64,000 nucleotides of DNA from Paraburkholderia sp. BCC1884. Its GTDB lineage: Bacteria > Pseudomonadota > Gammaproteobacteria > Burkholderiales > Burkholderiaceae. The stretch spans positions 248,001 to 312,000 of the forward strand of contig NZ_CAAJGL010000101.1 of the NCBI RefSeq assembly GCF_900996225.1, given 5' to 3'. The notes below the pieces were generated by a model. It made no database searches and was not told the origin of the DNA. It was given only the letters and a program-made list of their open reading frames with translations. Numbering within the stretch: the first letter of the stretch is position 1; each line of letters opens with the position of its first letter. Below are positions 16,569-25,068 of the stretch, piece after piece. The translations under genes and the position numbers were made by a program.

Positions 16569-18620
16569 GTGAAGCGCATCATCTTCGCGGCTGTATTTGG
16601 AGTCTTTGTCGACTCGCTCGTTATTCGCGCTGGCGCGACGATGAGTGCGCGACTCCTGCTCGCTCCTTTCCTGGGCGCGTTAAGCCTTACGGCCTGCGGT
16701 GAATGGATACTAGCGCGGATGCGCGTGACGTTACTGGTAACGTGGTTGCCGGCCGCCTTTGTGACCGGCACCATGGTCACGTCAATCGCCATATTCGGAC
16801 TGACGTTAATCGGTACGCCATCGGCGCAATCGGCTTTCATTATCTGGACCATGGTAGTGGCTCTGGCGTGGATAGTCTGGCGCCCGCCGTCAATGCCGCA
16901 ATCTGGAAGCTGGCTTGATGTCGGCACCATGATTGGATTCGCGGCGTTGTGCGCTTACTTTTGCCGCAGCGTTGCTGGGTTCTTGCCCACTGCGCCGTCG
17001 GGTGGGGCGTTGTTGGGCTGGTCGGATCTTTATCTTCACGGCACCGTTATCGCCTCGTTTGGTGACGCTTTGGCGCTTACCCGCGGAGACATTTTTTTAG
17101 CAGACGCCGCTCGTCCTTTTTATCATTATGGGCCGTTCATGCTACCGGCCGCGTTGCTGCCATCAACAGGGCTTCCCGGGGTGGGTCTGGCGACATCTGT
17201 CCTGCTGCCATTTGGATTGCTTATCGCAGCCTTGGGGGCGCACGTGTTTGTGGCGGAGCTCGCTGGGGAGGGTGCAGCCCTAGTTGCCGTACTGGCTGTT
17301 GCTATTTTTCCTGACGCGTCAGTTTATGGCATGTACAACGGGTTCTTCGGATTCCATTGGTTGCTCATTACGGCGCCCGGTTCCGGATATGCGCTCGGCG
17401 GCGGATTGGTGGCTTGCACCTGCCTCATGTACAGCTTGCGGACCGGTGATCGGCTACCTCTAATCGCAGCGTTCTTTCTGCTCGCGCTGCTTTTTCTGAC
17501 CCGCGTTCACTTTTTCATGCTGCTCGCCCCTGCAATGATTGGCGTAGCGATACTGACCAATACGAAAGGCGGTGCGCGCCGGCGCGTATTGTGGGGTGGC
17601 GTTTTTATCATAGCGGTCGCGTCGGCGGCAGTAGCCATTTCGCCTGCCATTCGAACCGCGTGGACTAATCTCGTTGAGCCGGCGGTCGCTATTGACACGA
17701 TGTTGGCAAGCGGTCCTGAACATTTTCGGCAGTTGTTCAGGGTGCTGATAACGCAGTGTTATGCATTTGCTTTACTGGCCGGAATCAGCATGATGCTGGC
17801 TGCTGCGCTTGGCATTTTCTTGGTCGGCTATCCGATGGTCGCTGCGTGGCGGTGCCGATCCGAACATCGTGAAGCAATTGACCTACTGCCTCTTTTGCTG
17901 TGCGGCAGTTTCGCGGCGCTTTGGTTGATCGCACCGGTGCCTGCAGCGAGCGATGCTTCTGAGTACAAGCAGCGGCATTTCATTTTGCTCTACGCAGTGG
18001 TTGCGCTTTGGGTCCTTGCGAGATTGCTTCAGGCTCGCGGGGATATCAAATTGAACACTCAGAGCGCACGTTTCGTTGGCTGGTGTGCTTTCATGGGGGT
18101 CATCGCAGCCACGATGGTTTTCGGTAAAGACGCTAACCCGGGCGCGCCGGCAGCGAAATATATGGATTGGGCTAGTCAGTTCTATGGTCAGAAAATAATA
18201 CCTGGGATAGCGCAGGTTGCCGCCTATATACGTAGCAACTCGAGGCCGGGTGATACTTTGGTAATGGCTGGCGAGCCGATCAAGGATCCGCTGACAGGTC
18301 CTCTCGTTGAATTGGTTAGTCTGTCCGACGTGCCCGCCTATCTGAGTCGTACTGATCTGCTGTTACAGAAGGGCGGCACGTCTGCCACTCTGGCCAATCT
18401 GCGCTCAGCGCAAATCAATCAGATTGTCCAGAGCGCGGACTGGACGTTGGCATGCAATGCAATGCGGCGAAGCGGCATTCGCTGGTACGTAGGAAGCGAC
18501 AACGTGCTACCTGCGTGGAGCCTCGGAAGAGCGCACGCCGTCTTTCGAAGCGGTGAATTTTCTGTGTATGACGCCGGTGGACCGCATGTCACTGCGCGCT
18601 GTGACACGGCTTCTAACTAG
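16569..18620 (+). CDS. Large multipass membrane protein, GT-C-like, with C-terminal soluble domain
   Basis: A 683-residue protein with about 13 hydrophobic helices and a soluble tail of about 140 residues. The start is GTG 16569; ATG 16641 would remove 24 residues. Between early helices it has GWSDLYLHGTVIASFGDAL and DAARPFYHYGPFMLPAALL. This acidic motif followed by a Tyr/His-rich re-entrant stretch recalls GT-C transferases, but no known subfamily is matched. The tail contains DWASQFYGQKIIPGIAQVAAYIRSN followed by DTLVMAGEP, typical of the C-terminal domain of dolichyl-mannosyltransferase-like proteins. Last gene of the island; 477 bases separate it from groES. A second GT-C-like protein beside the one at 11434 suggests two transfers, or a polymerase-like role. 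Confidence 0.62.
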   Translation: MKRIIFAAVFGVFVDSLVIRAGATMSARLLLAPFLGALSLTACGEWILARMRVTLLVTWLPAAFVTGTMVTSIAIFGLTLIGTPSAQSAFIIWTMVVALAWIVWRPPSMPQSGSWLDVGTMIGFAALCAYFCRSVAGFLPTAPSGGALLGWSDLYLHGTVIASFGDALALTRGDIFLADAARPFYHYGPFMLPAALLPSTGLPGVGLATSVLLPFGLLIAALGAHVFVAELAGEGAALVAVLAVAIFPDASVYGMYNGFFGFHWLLITAPGSGYALGGGLVACTCLMYSLRTGDRLPLIAAFFLLALLFLTRVHFFMLLAPAMIGVAILTNTKGGARRRVLWGGVFIIAVASAAVAISPAIRTAWTNLVEPAVAIDTMLASGPEHFRQLFRVLITQCYAFALLAGISMMLAAALGIFLVGYPMVAAWRCRSEHREAIDLLPLLLCGSFAALWLIAPVPAASDASEYKQRHFILLYAVVALWVLARLLQARGDIKLNTQSARFVGWCAFMGVIAATMVFGKDANPGAPAAKYMDWASQFYGQKIIPGIAQVAAYIRSNSRPGDTLVMAGEPIKDPLTGPLVELVSLSDVPAYLSRTDLLLQKGGTSATLANLRSAQINQIVQSADWTLACNAMRRSGIRWYVGSDNVLPAWSLGRAHAVFRSGEFSVYDAGGPHVTARCDTASN

Positions 18621-18968
18621 CGTGCTCCCTGATTCGCATAGCACGGCCTTCATCGACATCGAAGGCGTACGCGTAGTTAACGCCGGGGAATACTAGAGCT
18701 CCGAGTACGATCGTAGCCGTGCGTACGGGCCGGGCCGATGGGGGTGTTTTCCCGAGGTTAGGCTGCGGCCGCTACAATTTGCAAGCAAGTGCCCGCGAAA
18801 AGGCTGCGGCCAAATCTGCATCGAAGTGTGCTAATGACCTGTCAATCTCCGCGTTAAGTCATTGTTTTGGAAGTGATTTAAAAGGTGAGGCAAGGCTCCT
18901 TACGCTTTTCGAAAGGTTGAGTGGGGCGAGACGCTGCTTTGAATCTTTCCCTTCCCGCCCCGATCCCT
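18621..18968. other. Intergenic region between the sugar island and groESL
   Basis: About 350 bases with no gene that could be supported. A small inverted repeat (GCCTTC near 18646 and GAAGGC near 18661) lies soon after the last island gene but has no T-run, so it is not called a terminator. Composition returns to that of the core genome before the groES promoter. Confidence 0.4.
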
Positions 18969-18970
18969 TC

Positions 18971-18999
18971 TTGAATTTGTCACCACCCATCCATATAAT
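18971..18999 (+). promoter_or_regulatory. Sigma-70 promoter of groESL
   Basis: TTGAAT at 18971-18976 and a perfect TATAAT at 18994-18999 are separated by 17 bases. The -10 box runs directly into the CIRCE operator, so HrcA bound there would block initiation. It lies about 100 bases upstream of the groES start. Confidence 0.85.
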
Positions 19000-19025
19000 T
19001 AGCACTCGCTGCACGAGAGTGCTAA
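18999..19025. promoter_or_regulatory. CIRCE operator (HrcA binding site)
   Basis: TTAGCACTC, nine bases, GAGTGCTAA: an exact copy of the CIRCE consensus. CIRCE is the binding site of the heat-shock repressor HrcA, so groESL here should be derepressed by heat. It overlaps the last base of the promoter -10 hexamer. Confidence 0.95.
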
Positions 19026-19033
19026 CAACATCG

Positions 19034-19054
19034 CCGGTTGGCTTCGCCAGCCGG
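19034..19054 (+). promoter_or_regulatory. Stem-loop in the groES leader
   Basis: CCGGTTGGC and GCCAGCCGG pair with a TTC loop (nine pairs, one G-U in RNA), followed by GTTTTCTC. It sits between CIRCE and the groES ribosome-binding sequence. It could stabilise the 5' end of the mRNA or act as a weak attenuator; the short T-run makes full termination unlikely. Confidence 0.45.
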
Positions 19055-19097
19055 GTTTTCTCAGCGTTCTTCAGTCTCAATCAAGAGAGGAGTATGT

Positions 19098-19388
19098 ATG
19101 AACCTTCGTCCTTTGCATGATCGCGTGATCGTCAAACGTCTGGATCAAGAAACCAAGACTGCGTCGGGCATCGTGATCCCCGAAGCCGCAGCGGAAAAGC
19201 CGGATCAAGGCGAAATCCTCGCAGTCGGCCCGGGCAAGCGTGACGACAAGGGCGCACAGATCGCGCTCGACGTGAAGGTTGGCGACCGCGTCCTGTTCGG
19301 CAAGTACGCAGGCCAGACCGTCAAGGTCGACGGCAACGAACTGCTCGTGATGCGTGAAGAAGACATCATGGCCGTGGTGCAGAAGTAA
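19098..19388 (+). CDS. groES: Co-chaperonin GroES
   Basis: A 96-residue co-chaperonin starting at ATG 19098 after a strong GAGAGGAG sequence. It opens MNLRPLHDRVIVKRLDQETK, the usual GroES N-terminus, followed by the mobile loop (TASGIVIPEAAAEKP, residues 18-32), GEILAVGPGK, and the ending LLVMREEDIMAVVQ. The heptameric product caps GroEL and lets substrate proteins fold in the closed chamber. It is controlled by the upstream promoter and CIRCE element and co-transcribed with groEL 54 bases downstream. Codon use is strongly biased, as in highly expressed genes. Confidence 0.98.
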   Translation: MNLRPLHDRVIVKRLDQETKTASGIVIPEAAAEKPDQGEILAVGPGKRDDKGAQIALDVKVGDRVLFGKYAGQTVKVDGNELLVMREEDIMAVVQK

Positions 19389-19442
19389 GCGCTGAGTCGC
19401 TACTTTTCCCGGTCATATCCCAAGAATTCAAGGAGTTAGAAG

Positions 19443-21083
19443 ATGGCAGCTAAAGACGTCGTATTCGGTGATTCCGCCCGTGCCAAGATGGTTGAAGGCG
19501 TGAACATCCTCGCGAACGCTGTGAAGGTCACGCTCGGTCCGAAGGGCCGCAACGTGGTCCTGGAACGCAGCTTCGGCGGCCCGACGGTCACCAAGGATGG
19601 TGTCTCGGTCGCAAAAGAGATCGAACTGAAAGACAAGCTCCAGAACATGGGCGCGCAAATGGTCAAGGAAGTCGCTTCCAAGACCAGCGACAACGCAGGT
19701 GACGGCACCACGACCGCAACGGTTCTGGCTCAGTCGATCGTCCGCGAAGGCATGAAGTACGTTGCATCGGGCATGAACCCGATGGACCTGAAGCGCGGTA
19801 TCGACAAGGCTGTGTTCGCAGCGATCGAAGAACTGCGCAAGATCAGCAAGCCGTGCACGACCAACAAGGAAATCGCGCAAGTTGGCTCGATTTCGGCAAA
19901 CAGCGACTCGTCGATCGGCGATCGTATCGCTGAAGCAATGGACAAGGTCGGCAAGGAAGGCGTCATCACCGTCGAAGACGGCAAGTCGCTGCAAGACGAG
20001 CTCGACGTCGTCGAAGGTATGCAATTCGACCGCGGTTACCTGTCGCCGTACTTCATCAACAACCCGGACAAGCAAGTTGCTGTGCTCGAGAACCCGTTCG
20101 TGCTGCTGCACGACAAGAAGGTTTCGAACATTCGTGACCTCCTCCCGGTACTGGAACAAGTCGCCAAGGCTGGCCGTCCGCTGCTGATCATCGCAGAAGA
20201 CGTCGAAGGCGAAGCACTGGCAACGCTGGTGGTGAACAACATCCGCGGCATCCTGAAGACTGTTGCCGTCAAGGCTCCGGGCTTCGGCGACCGTCGTAAG
20301 GCCATGCTGGAAGACATCGCGATCCTGACCGGCGGTCAAGTCATCGCTGAAGAAACCGGCCTGACGCTCGAAAAGGCAACGCTGGCTGAACTGGGTCAAG
20401 CGAAGCGTATCGAAGTGGGCAAGGAAAACACGACGATCATCGACGGCGCTGGCGAAGCTGCAACCATCGAAGCGCGTGTGAAGCAGGTTCGCACGCAAAT
20501 CGAAGAAGCTACGTCGGACTACGACCGTGAAAAGCTGCAAGAACGCGTTGCCAAGCTGGCAGGCGGCGTTGCAGTGATCAAGGTTGGCGCTGCGACCGAA
20601 ATCGAAATGAAGGAAAAGAAGGCACGTGTCGAAGACGCACTGCACGCAACGCGCGCAGCTGTGGAAGAAGGCATCGTCGCTGGTGGCGGTGTTGCGCTGA
20701 TCCGCGCTCGCACGGCAATCGCTGGCCTGAAGGGCGCTAACGCCGATCAGGACGCAGGTATCAAGATCGTGCTGCGCGCGATGGAAGAGCCGCTGCGCCA
20801 GATCGTCACGAACGGTGGCGAAGAAGCCAGCGTCGTGGTGGCAGCAGTTGCAGCAGGCACGGGCAACTACGGCTACAACGCAGCAACCGGCGAGTACGTC
20901 GACCTGGTCGACGCTGGTGTTGTCGACCCGACGAAGGTGACGCGCACGGCGCTGCAAAACGCAGCTTCGGTTGCGGGTCTCCTGCTGACGACCGACGCAG
21001 CTGTTTGCGAACTGCCGAAGGAAGATGCACCGATGGGCGGCGGTATGCCCGGCGGCATGGGCGGTATGGGCATGGACATGTAA
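19443..21083 (+). CDS. groEL: Chaperonin GroEL
   Basis: A 546-residue chaperonin, full family length, starting at ATG 19443 with AAGGAG upstream. All landmarks are present: AKDVVFGDSARAKMVEGVN at the start, GPKGRNVVLERSFG, the ATPase loop GDGTTTATVLAQ (DGTTT near residue 87), VEEGIVAGGGVALIRA, and the Gly-Met-rich tail (GGGMPGGMGGMGMDM). The 14-mer folds newly made and stress-denatured proteins with ATP and GroES in the cytoplasm. It shares the CIRCE-controlled promoter with groES and is followed by a clear terminator. In Burkholderia, a groESL with CIRCE is normally the main housekeeping copy. Confidence 0.99.
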   Translation: MAAKDVVFGDSARAKMVEGVNILANAVKVTLGPKGRNVVLERSFGGPTVTKDGVSVAKEIELKDKLQNMGAQMVKEVASKTSDNAGDGTTTATVLAQSIVREGMKYVASGMNPMDLKRGIDKAVFAAIEELRKISKPCTTNKEIAQVGSISANSDSSIGDRIAEAMDKVGKEGVITVEDGKSLQDELDVVEGMQFDRGYLSPYFINNPDKQVAVLENPFVLLHDKKVSNIRDLLPVLEQVAKAGRPLLIIAEDVEGEALATLVVNNIRGILKTVAVKAPGFGDRRKAMLEDIAILTGGQVIAEETGLTLEKATLAELGQAKRIEVGKENTTIIDGAGEAATIEARVKQVRTQIEEATSDYDREKLQERVAKLAGGVAVIKVGAATEIEMKEKKARVEDALHATRAAVEEGIVAGGGVALIRARTAIAGLKGANADQDAGIKIVLRAMEEPLRQIVTNGGEEASVVVAAVAAGTGNYGYNAATGEYVDLVDAGVVDPTKVTRTALQNAASVAGLLLTTDAAVCELPKEDAPMGGGMPGGMGGMGMDM

Positions 21084-21160
21084 TTCCGCTTGGGCCTCGT
21101 TACGAGGCTCAGTGGGAAACACATGGGGAAGCGCGCCGCGAGGTGTGCTTCCCAAAAGAA

Positions 21161-21187
21161 AAAACCCGCAGAAATGCGGGTTTTTTT
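21161..21187 (+). terminator. Rho-independent terminator of groESL
   Basis: AACCCGCA, a GAAA tetraloop, and TGCGGGTT form an eight-pair stem followed by a run of seven T. An A-run precedes the stem, so it may also work in the opposite direction for the convergent thiD gene. Confidence 0.93.
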
Positions 21188-21223
21188 ATGGGCGCCGCGC
21201 GTCGATCGCGGCGCTAACGGCGT

Positions 21224-22084
21224 TCAATGCCGCGCTTCCCCCGGCGCAGCATCTTTGCCGGCGGCCGGCGGCGTTTCGTCGTCGCTGCTGCGCGCCCAGA
21301 AAAAACGATCGGGCAGATACGCGCCCATGCCGGGGCGAAACGCGGCGCGCACGGCCTGATACAGATACTCCTGCGCCTCGCGCACGGCCTCGGCAGGGTC
21401 CTGGCCGTTGGCCAGCAACGCGGCAATCGCGGCGCCCAGGGTATCCGTCAATCCCATGATCCGGTGACTGCCGCGATCCCACATGTCCTGGCGTAATTGG
21501 CCGTCTTCGCTGAAAAGCGTGTTGACGTGGCGGTGCGTCCCCGTTTCCGTCGACATAATGTATTCGCAGCCCTGCGAGAGCAGATGCGAGATCGCTGCGT
21601 CGAGGCTCGGCGCTTCGGCGTCGCCGTCCGGCTGGGCAAGCGCGAGCAGCGTGGTGGCGTCGGCGACCAGCAGCGTGGTCTGCGGCGCCAGCAGGTCGGC
21701 GATCGCCTCGCGCAGTTCGTCGGCGGCGAGCACGTGTTCGTCGTCGAGCGTGAAGTCGGGGGCGAGAATCAGGGGGATGTCGTCGTAGTCCGCCACCACT
21801 TCGGCGATCGCGCTGACGACCTCAGCGCGAGTGCACGCGCCGACTTTGAACGCCGCGATTGGCATGTCTTCGAGCAGCATGCGCGCCTGGGTCGCCACCA
21901 CTTCCGGGTCGAGCCCGGTCACCTCGTCACAGCTCGCCGAATCGCGCACGGTGTAGCCGGTGAGGACGGAGACGCCGTGACAGCCCATGCTGGCAAGGGT
22001 CATCAGGTCGGCCTGCAGGCCGGAGCCGCCGGTGGGATCGGAGAGGCCGAAGGTGAGGACAATCGGAGGCGTGTCGCTGGGCAT
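21224..22084 (-). CDS. thiD: Hydroxymethylpyrimidine/phosphomethylpyrimidine kinase
   Basis: A 286-residue ribokinase-fold kinase on the minus strand, start ATG 22084. The ThiD signature is SDPTGGSGLQADLMTLASMG at residues 15-34 (binding the hydroxymethylpyrimidine ring), followed by SVLTGYTVRDSASC. The anion-hole region near the C-terminal half reads GLTDTLGAAIAALLANGQD, close to the DTLGAGCT-type ATP-site loop of the family. ThiD phosphorylates HMP and HMP-phosphate to HMP-PP for thiamine synthesis. It is convergent with groESL and divergent from the rubredoxin gene. The C-terminal 30 residues are a variable Pro/Ala-rich tail. Confidence 0.85.
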   Translation of the reverse strand: MPSDTPPIVLTFGLSDPTGGSGLQADLMTLASMGCHGVSVLTGYTVRDSASCDEVTGLDPEVVATQARMLLEDMPIAAFKVGACTRAEVVSAIAEVVADYDDIPLILAPDFTLDDEHVLAADELREAIADLLAPQTTLLVADATTLLALAQPDGDAEAPSLDAAISHLLSQGCEYIMSTETGTHRHVNTLFSEDGQLRQDMWDRGSHRIMGLTDTLGAAIAALLANGQDPAEAVREAQEYLYQAVRAAFRPGMGAYLPDRFFWARSSDDETPPAAGKDAAPGEARH

Positions 22085-22374
22085 GAAAATTGGCTAAAAG
22101 GAGCTGAATTTAGGCGCAGAGAGTGCGCAATCGGCTCAATTATGCGGCCTAAACCGTCGCGAGGGCGTTTTTTCGCATCCTTGGCTGCATCGCGGCGACG
22201 ACGTGCTCGCCTGCGCGCGGCACGGTGTCGCGATGACTGTGTCGGCGCACGCTGGGCATTGCGTCACAGGGCACCGTACGCGAGCCTTCCTCCTTTCTGA
22301 TTGCTAGGCATTGGGGCGGCAACACGGTACCATCATGGCTCCCGTTTCCACGGATTCTACGACGCGACACAAGA

Positions 22375-22545
22375 ATGGAATATCAAAGCTGGATGTGCCT
22401 GATTTGCGGCTGGATTTACGACGAAGAAGCCGGTTTGCCGGACGAAGGCATTGCGCCGGGCACCCGCTGGGAAGACGTTCCCATTAACTGGACCTGCCCG
22501 GAATGCGGCGCGCGCAAGGAAGACTTCGAGATGGTCCAGATCTGA
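22375..22545 (+). CDS. Rubredoxin
   Basis: A 56-residue rubredoxin beginning MEYQSWMCLICGWIYDEE. The iron site is formed by C8-x-x-C11-G and C41-P-x-C44-G (WTCPECGARKEDF), with the standard Y/W residues packing the core. It carries a single electron in the cytoplasm through one Fe(Cys)4 centre; partners are not shown by sequence. It is divergent from thiD and stands alone here: the next gene starts 267 bases downstream. In several betaproteobacteria this rubredoxin precedes twitching-motility chemosensory genes (recalled, not checked), which are missing here apart from the possible remnant that follows. Confidence 0.96.
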   Translation: MEYQSWMCLICGWIYDEEAGLPDEGIAPGTRWEDVPINWTCPECGARKEDFEMVQI

Positions 22546-22812
22546 TTCCAGGTGACAGCCGGCCTTGGCCGGTCGCATCAGGAGTCGGGGGTTGGCGGCG
22601 CGCGGGCGGCGCAGTGTTTCGGCGCCGGCTCATGCCGTATCGCACCCATCTGGCTCTTCTGGAATGCTGTCTCAACGCTTCGGCGCGGAACGTCCACGCT
22701 CGTACCGTGTCGCAGCGATAGTCTGTCATTGTTCTGTCGCCGGTTCGCGCGTTAGCCAGTCGGTCTGCGTGCGGTGCGAAGCGACGGCCCGTCAGCTTCG
22801 TGTCTCCTGCCC

Positions 22813-24225
22813 ATGACTCTTCGATCCGCTGCACCCGTTTCCTTCGACGCCTTGCCAAATCCACGCGGCGGCGCGGTTCGTCCCGCGGAACTTGCGCTGG
22901 CCGAGGCGTCGCTGGCGTTCGAGCAGCACGAGGATTGCACCGCGGCCTTGCTGCGCGCGTCTCACGCGTTGCGCGGAGCCGGCTGGCTGAGCGCGCAACG
23001 CCTGGCCGACGCGCTCGTGCGCGTTTCGCCGCTCGCCTCGGACGATCCCGCCGACGCGCAACACGTACGACCGCTGATCGGCGCGTCCCTGCGCGATTTC
23101 CGCGCGGCGCTCGAGCGTCACAATCTGCGCGAACTGTCCTGCTCGCCCACGCTGTTCAATCACTACCGGGCACTCTGCACGCATCTGTCGGAGCACACGC
23201 CCGGCACGACCGTCGCCTTCGAAGATCTCGCGTTGACCGCACGCCCGGTGCCGCCGGTAACGTTGCACGCGCAATCGGCCGACCAGCTCGCGCATTTACG
23301 GGCCCGCTACGAGCGTGCGCTGCTGCCCGTGTTGCGCTCGCAAGCCGCGACCGGCAGCGCGGTCGCGCTGGCCGTCACCAACGCGGCGCTCGACGAACTC
23401 GACGCGGTGTTCGGCGAACTCGCGGGCCCCGATCCGTACGACTTCTGGCGCCTCGCCCGAGCCTGCGGCAAGGCGCTGCGGGTCAGCGGCCGCGCCACCG
23501 GCGAGACCGATGCGCGACGCTTCTATGCACGCTGCAATCTGGCGCTGGCCGATCACGCGCGCGGCATCGAGCTTGCGCCGCGCTCGCTGGTGCGCGCGAC
23601 CTTGGCGCTGCTGTGGCGCGACTACGCGCTATTCGGTGCAGCCGCGGAAGACGCAGACCAGGTCGAAGTCCTGCACGATTACGGCTTGACCGTCGACTGG
23701 CATGTCGCCGGCACCCAGGCATCCGAAATGTTGTGGGAGAAGAGCGCGACGCAAGTGCAGTCCTTCACCGCCATGCACAGTTCATTGACGCGGGAATTGG
23801 GCGCGCTGACGGTCAACGCCAATGCCTACGAAGATTTTCTGCAGACCGCGGATACGTCGATCTCCGCGCTGACCGACCACGCCCGCGCAGCCGACCAGCC
23901 GGAGAAAGCCGACCCAAGCGAAGCGCTGCAGGCCGGCGACGCCGCCTATCGGCTCGGCTCGGCTGCCTGCGCATTGGGCCTCGGCCAGGTGGCGCTGCTG
24001 GCCGATGCACTCGGGCTCGCGTGGCGGCGGCGCGCACATGCCGCGGTCTCGACGCCGGCGGTTCGCGCGCACGTGGTCGTTGGTGCACCGGCGGCGAGCA
24101 CGCTGGAACAGGCCGCCGAGGCATTGCGCGCGGCGCTGCACAAAGTCGCCGCGGGTGTCGCGCCGGCGGGCGGCAATGCCGCATTGACCGCGTTGCGGCG
24201 CGCCATCGAACAGGGTGGCGCGTAA
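22813..24225 (+). CDS. Ala-rich helical protein with degenerate HPt-like segments, function unknown
   Basis: A 470-residue, mostly helical, Ala/Leu/Arg-rich soluble protein starting at ATG 22813. Two segments resemble HPt phosphotransfer domains: TAALLRASHALRGAGWLSAQRL near residue 50 (with H near 59 and a following G) and AAYRLGSAACALGLGQVALL near residue 378, where the phosphorylatable His is replaced. The overall look is of the N-terminal HPt array of ChpA/PilL-type chemosensory kinases, without kinase, CheW or receiver domains. It lies between rubredoxin and yqgE. It may be a remnant or regulator-type derivative of a twitching chemosensory protein. No enzymatic motif is visible. Confidence 0.7.
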   Translation: MTLRSAAPVSFDALPNPRGGAVRPAELALAEASLAFEQHEDCTAALLRASHALRGAGWLSAQRLADALVRVSPLASDDPADAQHVRPLIGASLRDFRAALERHNLRELSCSPTLFNHYRALCTHLSEHTPGTTVAFEDLALTARPVPPVTLHAQSADQLAHLRARYERALLPVLRSQAATGSAVALAVTNAALDELDAVFGELAGPDPYDFWRLARACGKALRVSGRATGETDARRFYARCNLALADHARGIELAPRSLVRATLALLWRDYALFGAAAEDADQVEVLHDYGLTVDWHVAGTQASEMLWEKSATQVQSFTAMHSSLTRELGALTVNANAYEDFLQTADTSISALTDHARAADQPEKADPSEALQAGDAAYRLGSAACALGLGQVALLADALGLAWRRRAHAAVSTPAVRAHVVVGAPAASTLEQAAEALRAALHKVAAGVAPAGGNAALTALRRAIEQGGA

Positions 24226-24489
24226 TTCGCCTACGGCGCTTACCGCCGCAGATCCGCAGCGATCACCCACGGCGGCGTGCGCTGGACGATATGGTCTGCC
24301 ACGCCACCCGCTGGCACGGCGGATGCGTGCCCCAAAGTGCCGCCAACCTGCGTCATGGCGAGGGCTCGCGTGCGTGATAGAGTGCAACTTGATTCGCCGT
24401 CGATGGCTCGCGGCACGCTTCATTGGCACGCGTCGCGGTTCCACGCTCAAAGCCCGCCATCCTGCATCGTCTTTGCTAAAATCCGAACT

Positions 24490-25068
24490 ATGTCCAAGAG
24501 TACCGATCGCATCAATCTGACCAACCAGTTCCTGATCGCCATGCCCAACATGGCCGATCCGACGTTTTCGGGAACGGTGGTCTACCTTTGCGATCACAGT
24601 GAGCGCGGCGCGCTCGGCCTCGTCATCAACCGGCCGACCGATATCGACCTGCAAGCGCTCTTCAGTCGCATCGATCTCAAGCTCGAGATCGAACCCCTTC
24701 TCCATGTGCCCGTCTATTTCGGCGGCCCGGTGCAAACCGAGCGCGGCTTCGTGTTGCACGATCCGAAAGACGGCAATGCGTACACCTCGTCCATGTCGGT
24801 GCCGGGCGGTCTCGAGATGACCACGTCGAAAGACGTGCTCGAAGCCGTCGCAAGCGGCACGGGTCCGGAGCGTTTCCTGCTCACGCTCGGCCATGCCGGC
24901 TGGGGCGCAGGCCAGCTCGAGGAAGAAATCTCCAAGAACGGCTGGCTGACGGTCGAAGCCGATCCGAAAATCGTCTTCGACGTGCCCGCTGAAGAACGTC
25001 TCGAAGCCGCACTCGCGTTGCTCGGCATCAACCTGTCGATGCTCTCGGGCGAGGCGGGTCACGCATGA
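24490..25068 (+). CDS. yqgE: YqgE/AlgH-family protein
   Basis: A 192-residue UPF0301/AlgH family protein, start ATG 24490. The family signature is clear: LTNQFLIAMPNMADPTFSGT, VVYLCDHSERGALGLVINRP, YFGGPVQTERGFVLH, and LLTLGHAGWGAGQLEEEI, ending NGWLTVEADPKIVFD. The biochemical function is not established; in Pseudomonas AlgH was linked to regulation. The gene overlaps ruvX by four bases and leads the compact run yqgE-ruvX-pyrR. A TAAAAT box nine bases before the start is a possible -10 element, but no -35 partner is visible. Confidence 0.95.
   Translation: MSKSTDRINLTNQFLIAMPNMADPTFSGTVVYLCDHSERGALGLVINRPTDIDLQALFSRIDLKLEIEPLLHVPVYFGGPVQTERGFVLHDPKDGNAYTSSMSVPGGLEMTTSKDVLEAVASGTGPERFLLTLGHAGWGAGQLEEEISKNGWLTVEADPKIVFDVPAEERLEAALALLGINLSMLSGEAGHA

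Noticed and set aside
16508..16702. 64-codon frame at the start of the 683-residue membrane protein.
   Set aside because: It overlaps a well-supported gene in another frame and has no domain or start signal.
18640..18670. Inverted repeat after the last island gene as a terminator.
   Set aside because: It has a short stem and no T-run, so factor-independent termination is unlikely.
19428..21155. A 575-codon open frame antisense to groEL.
   Set aside because: It is a shadow of the strongly biased groEL codon use; the product has no recognisable domains and is Arg/His/Cys-rich.
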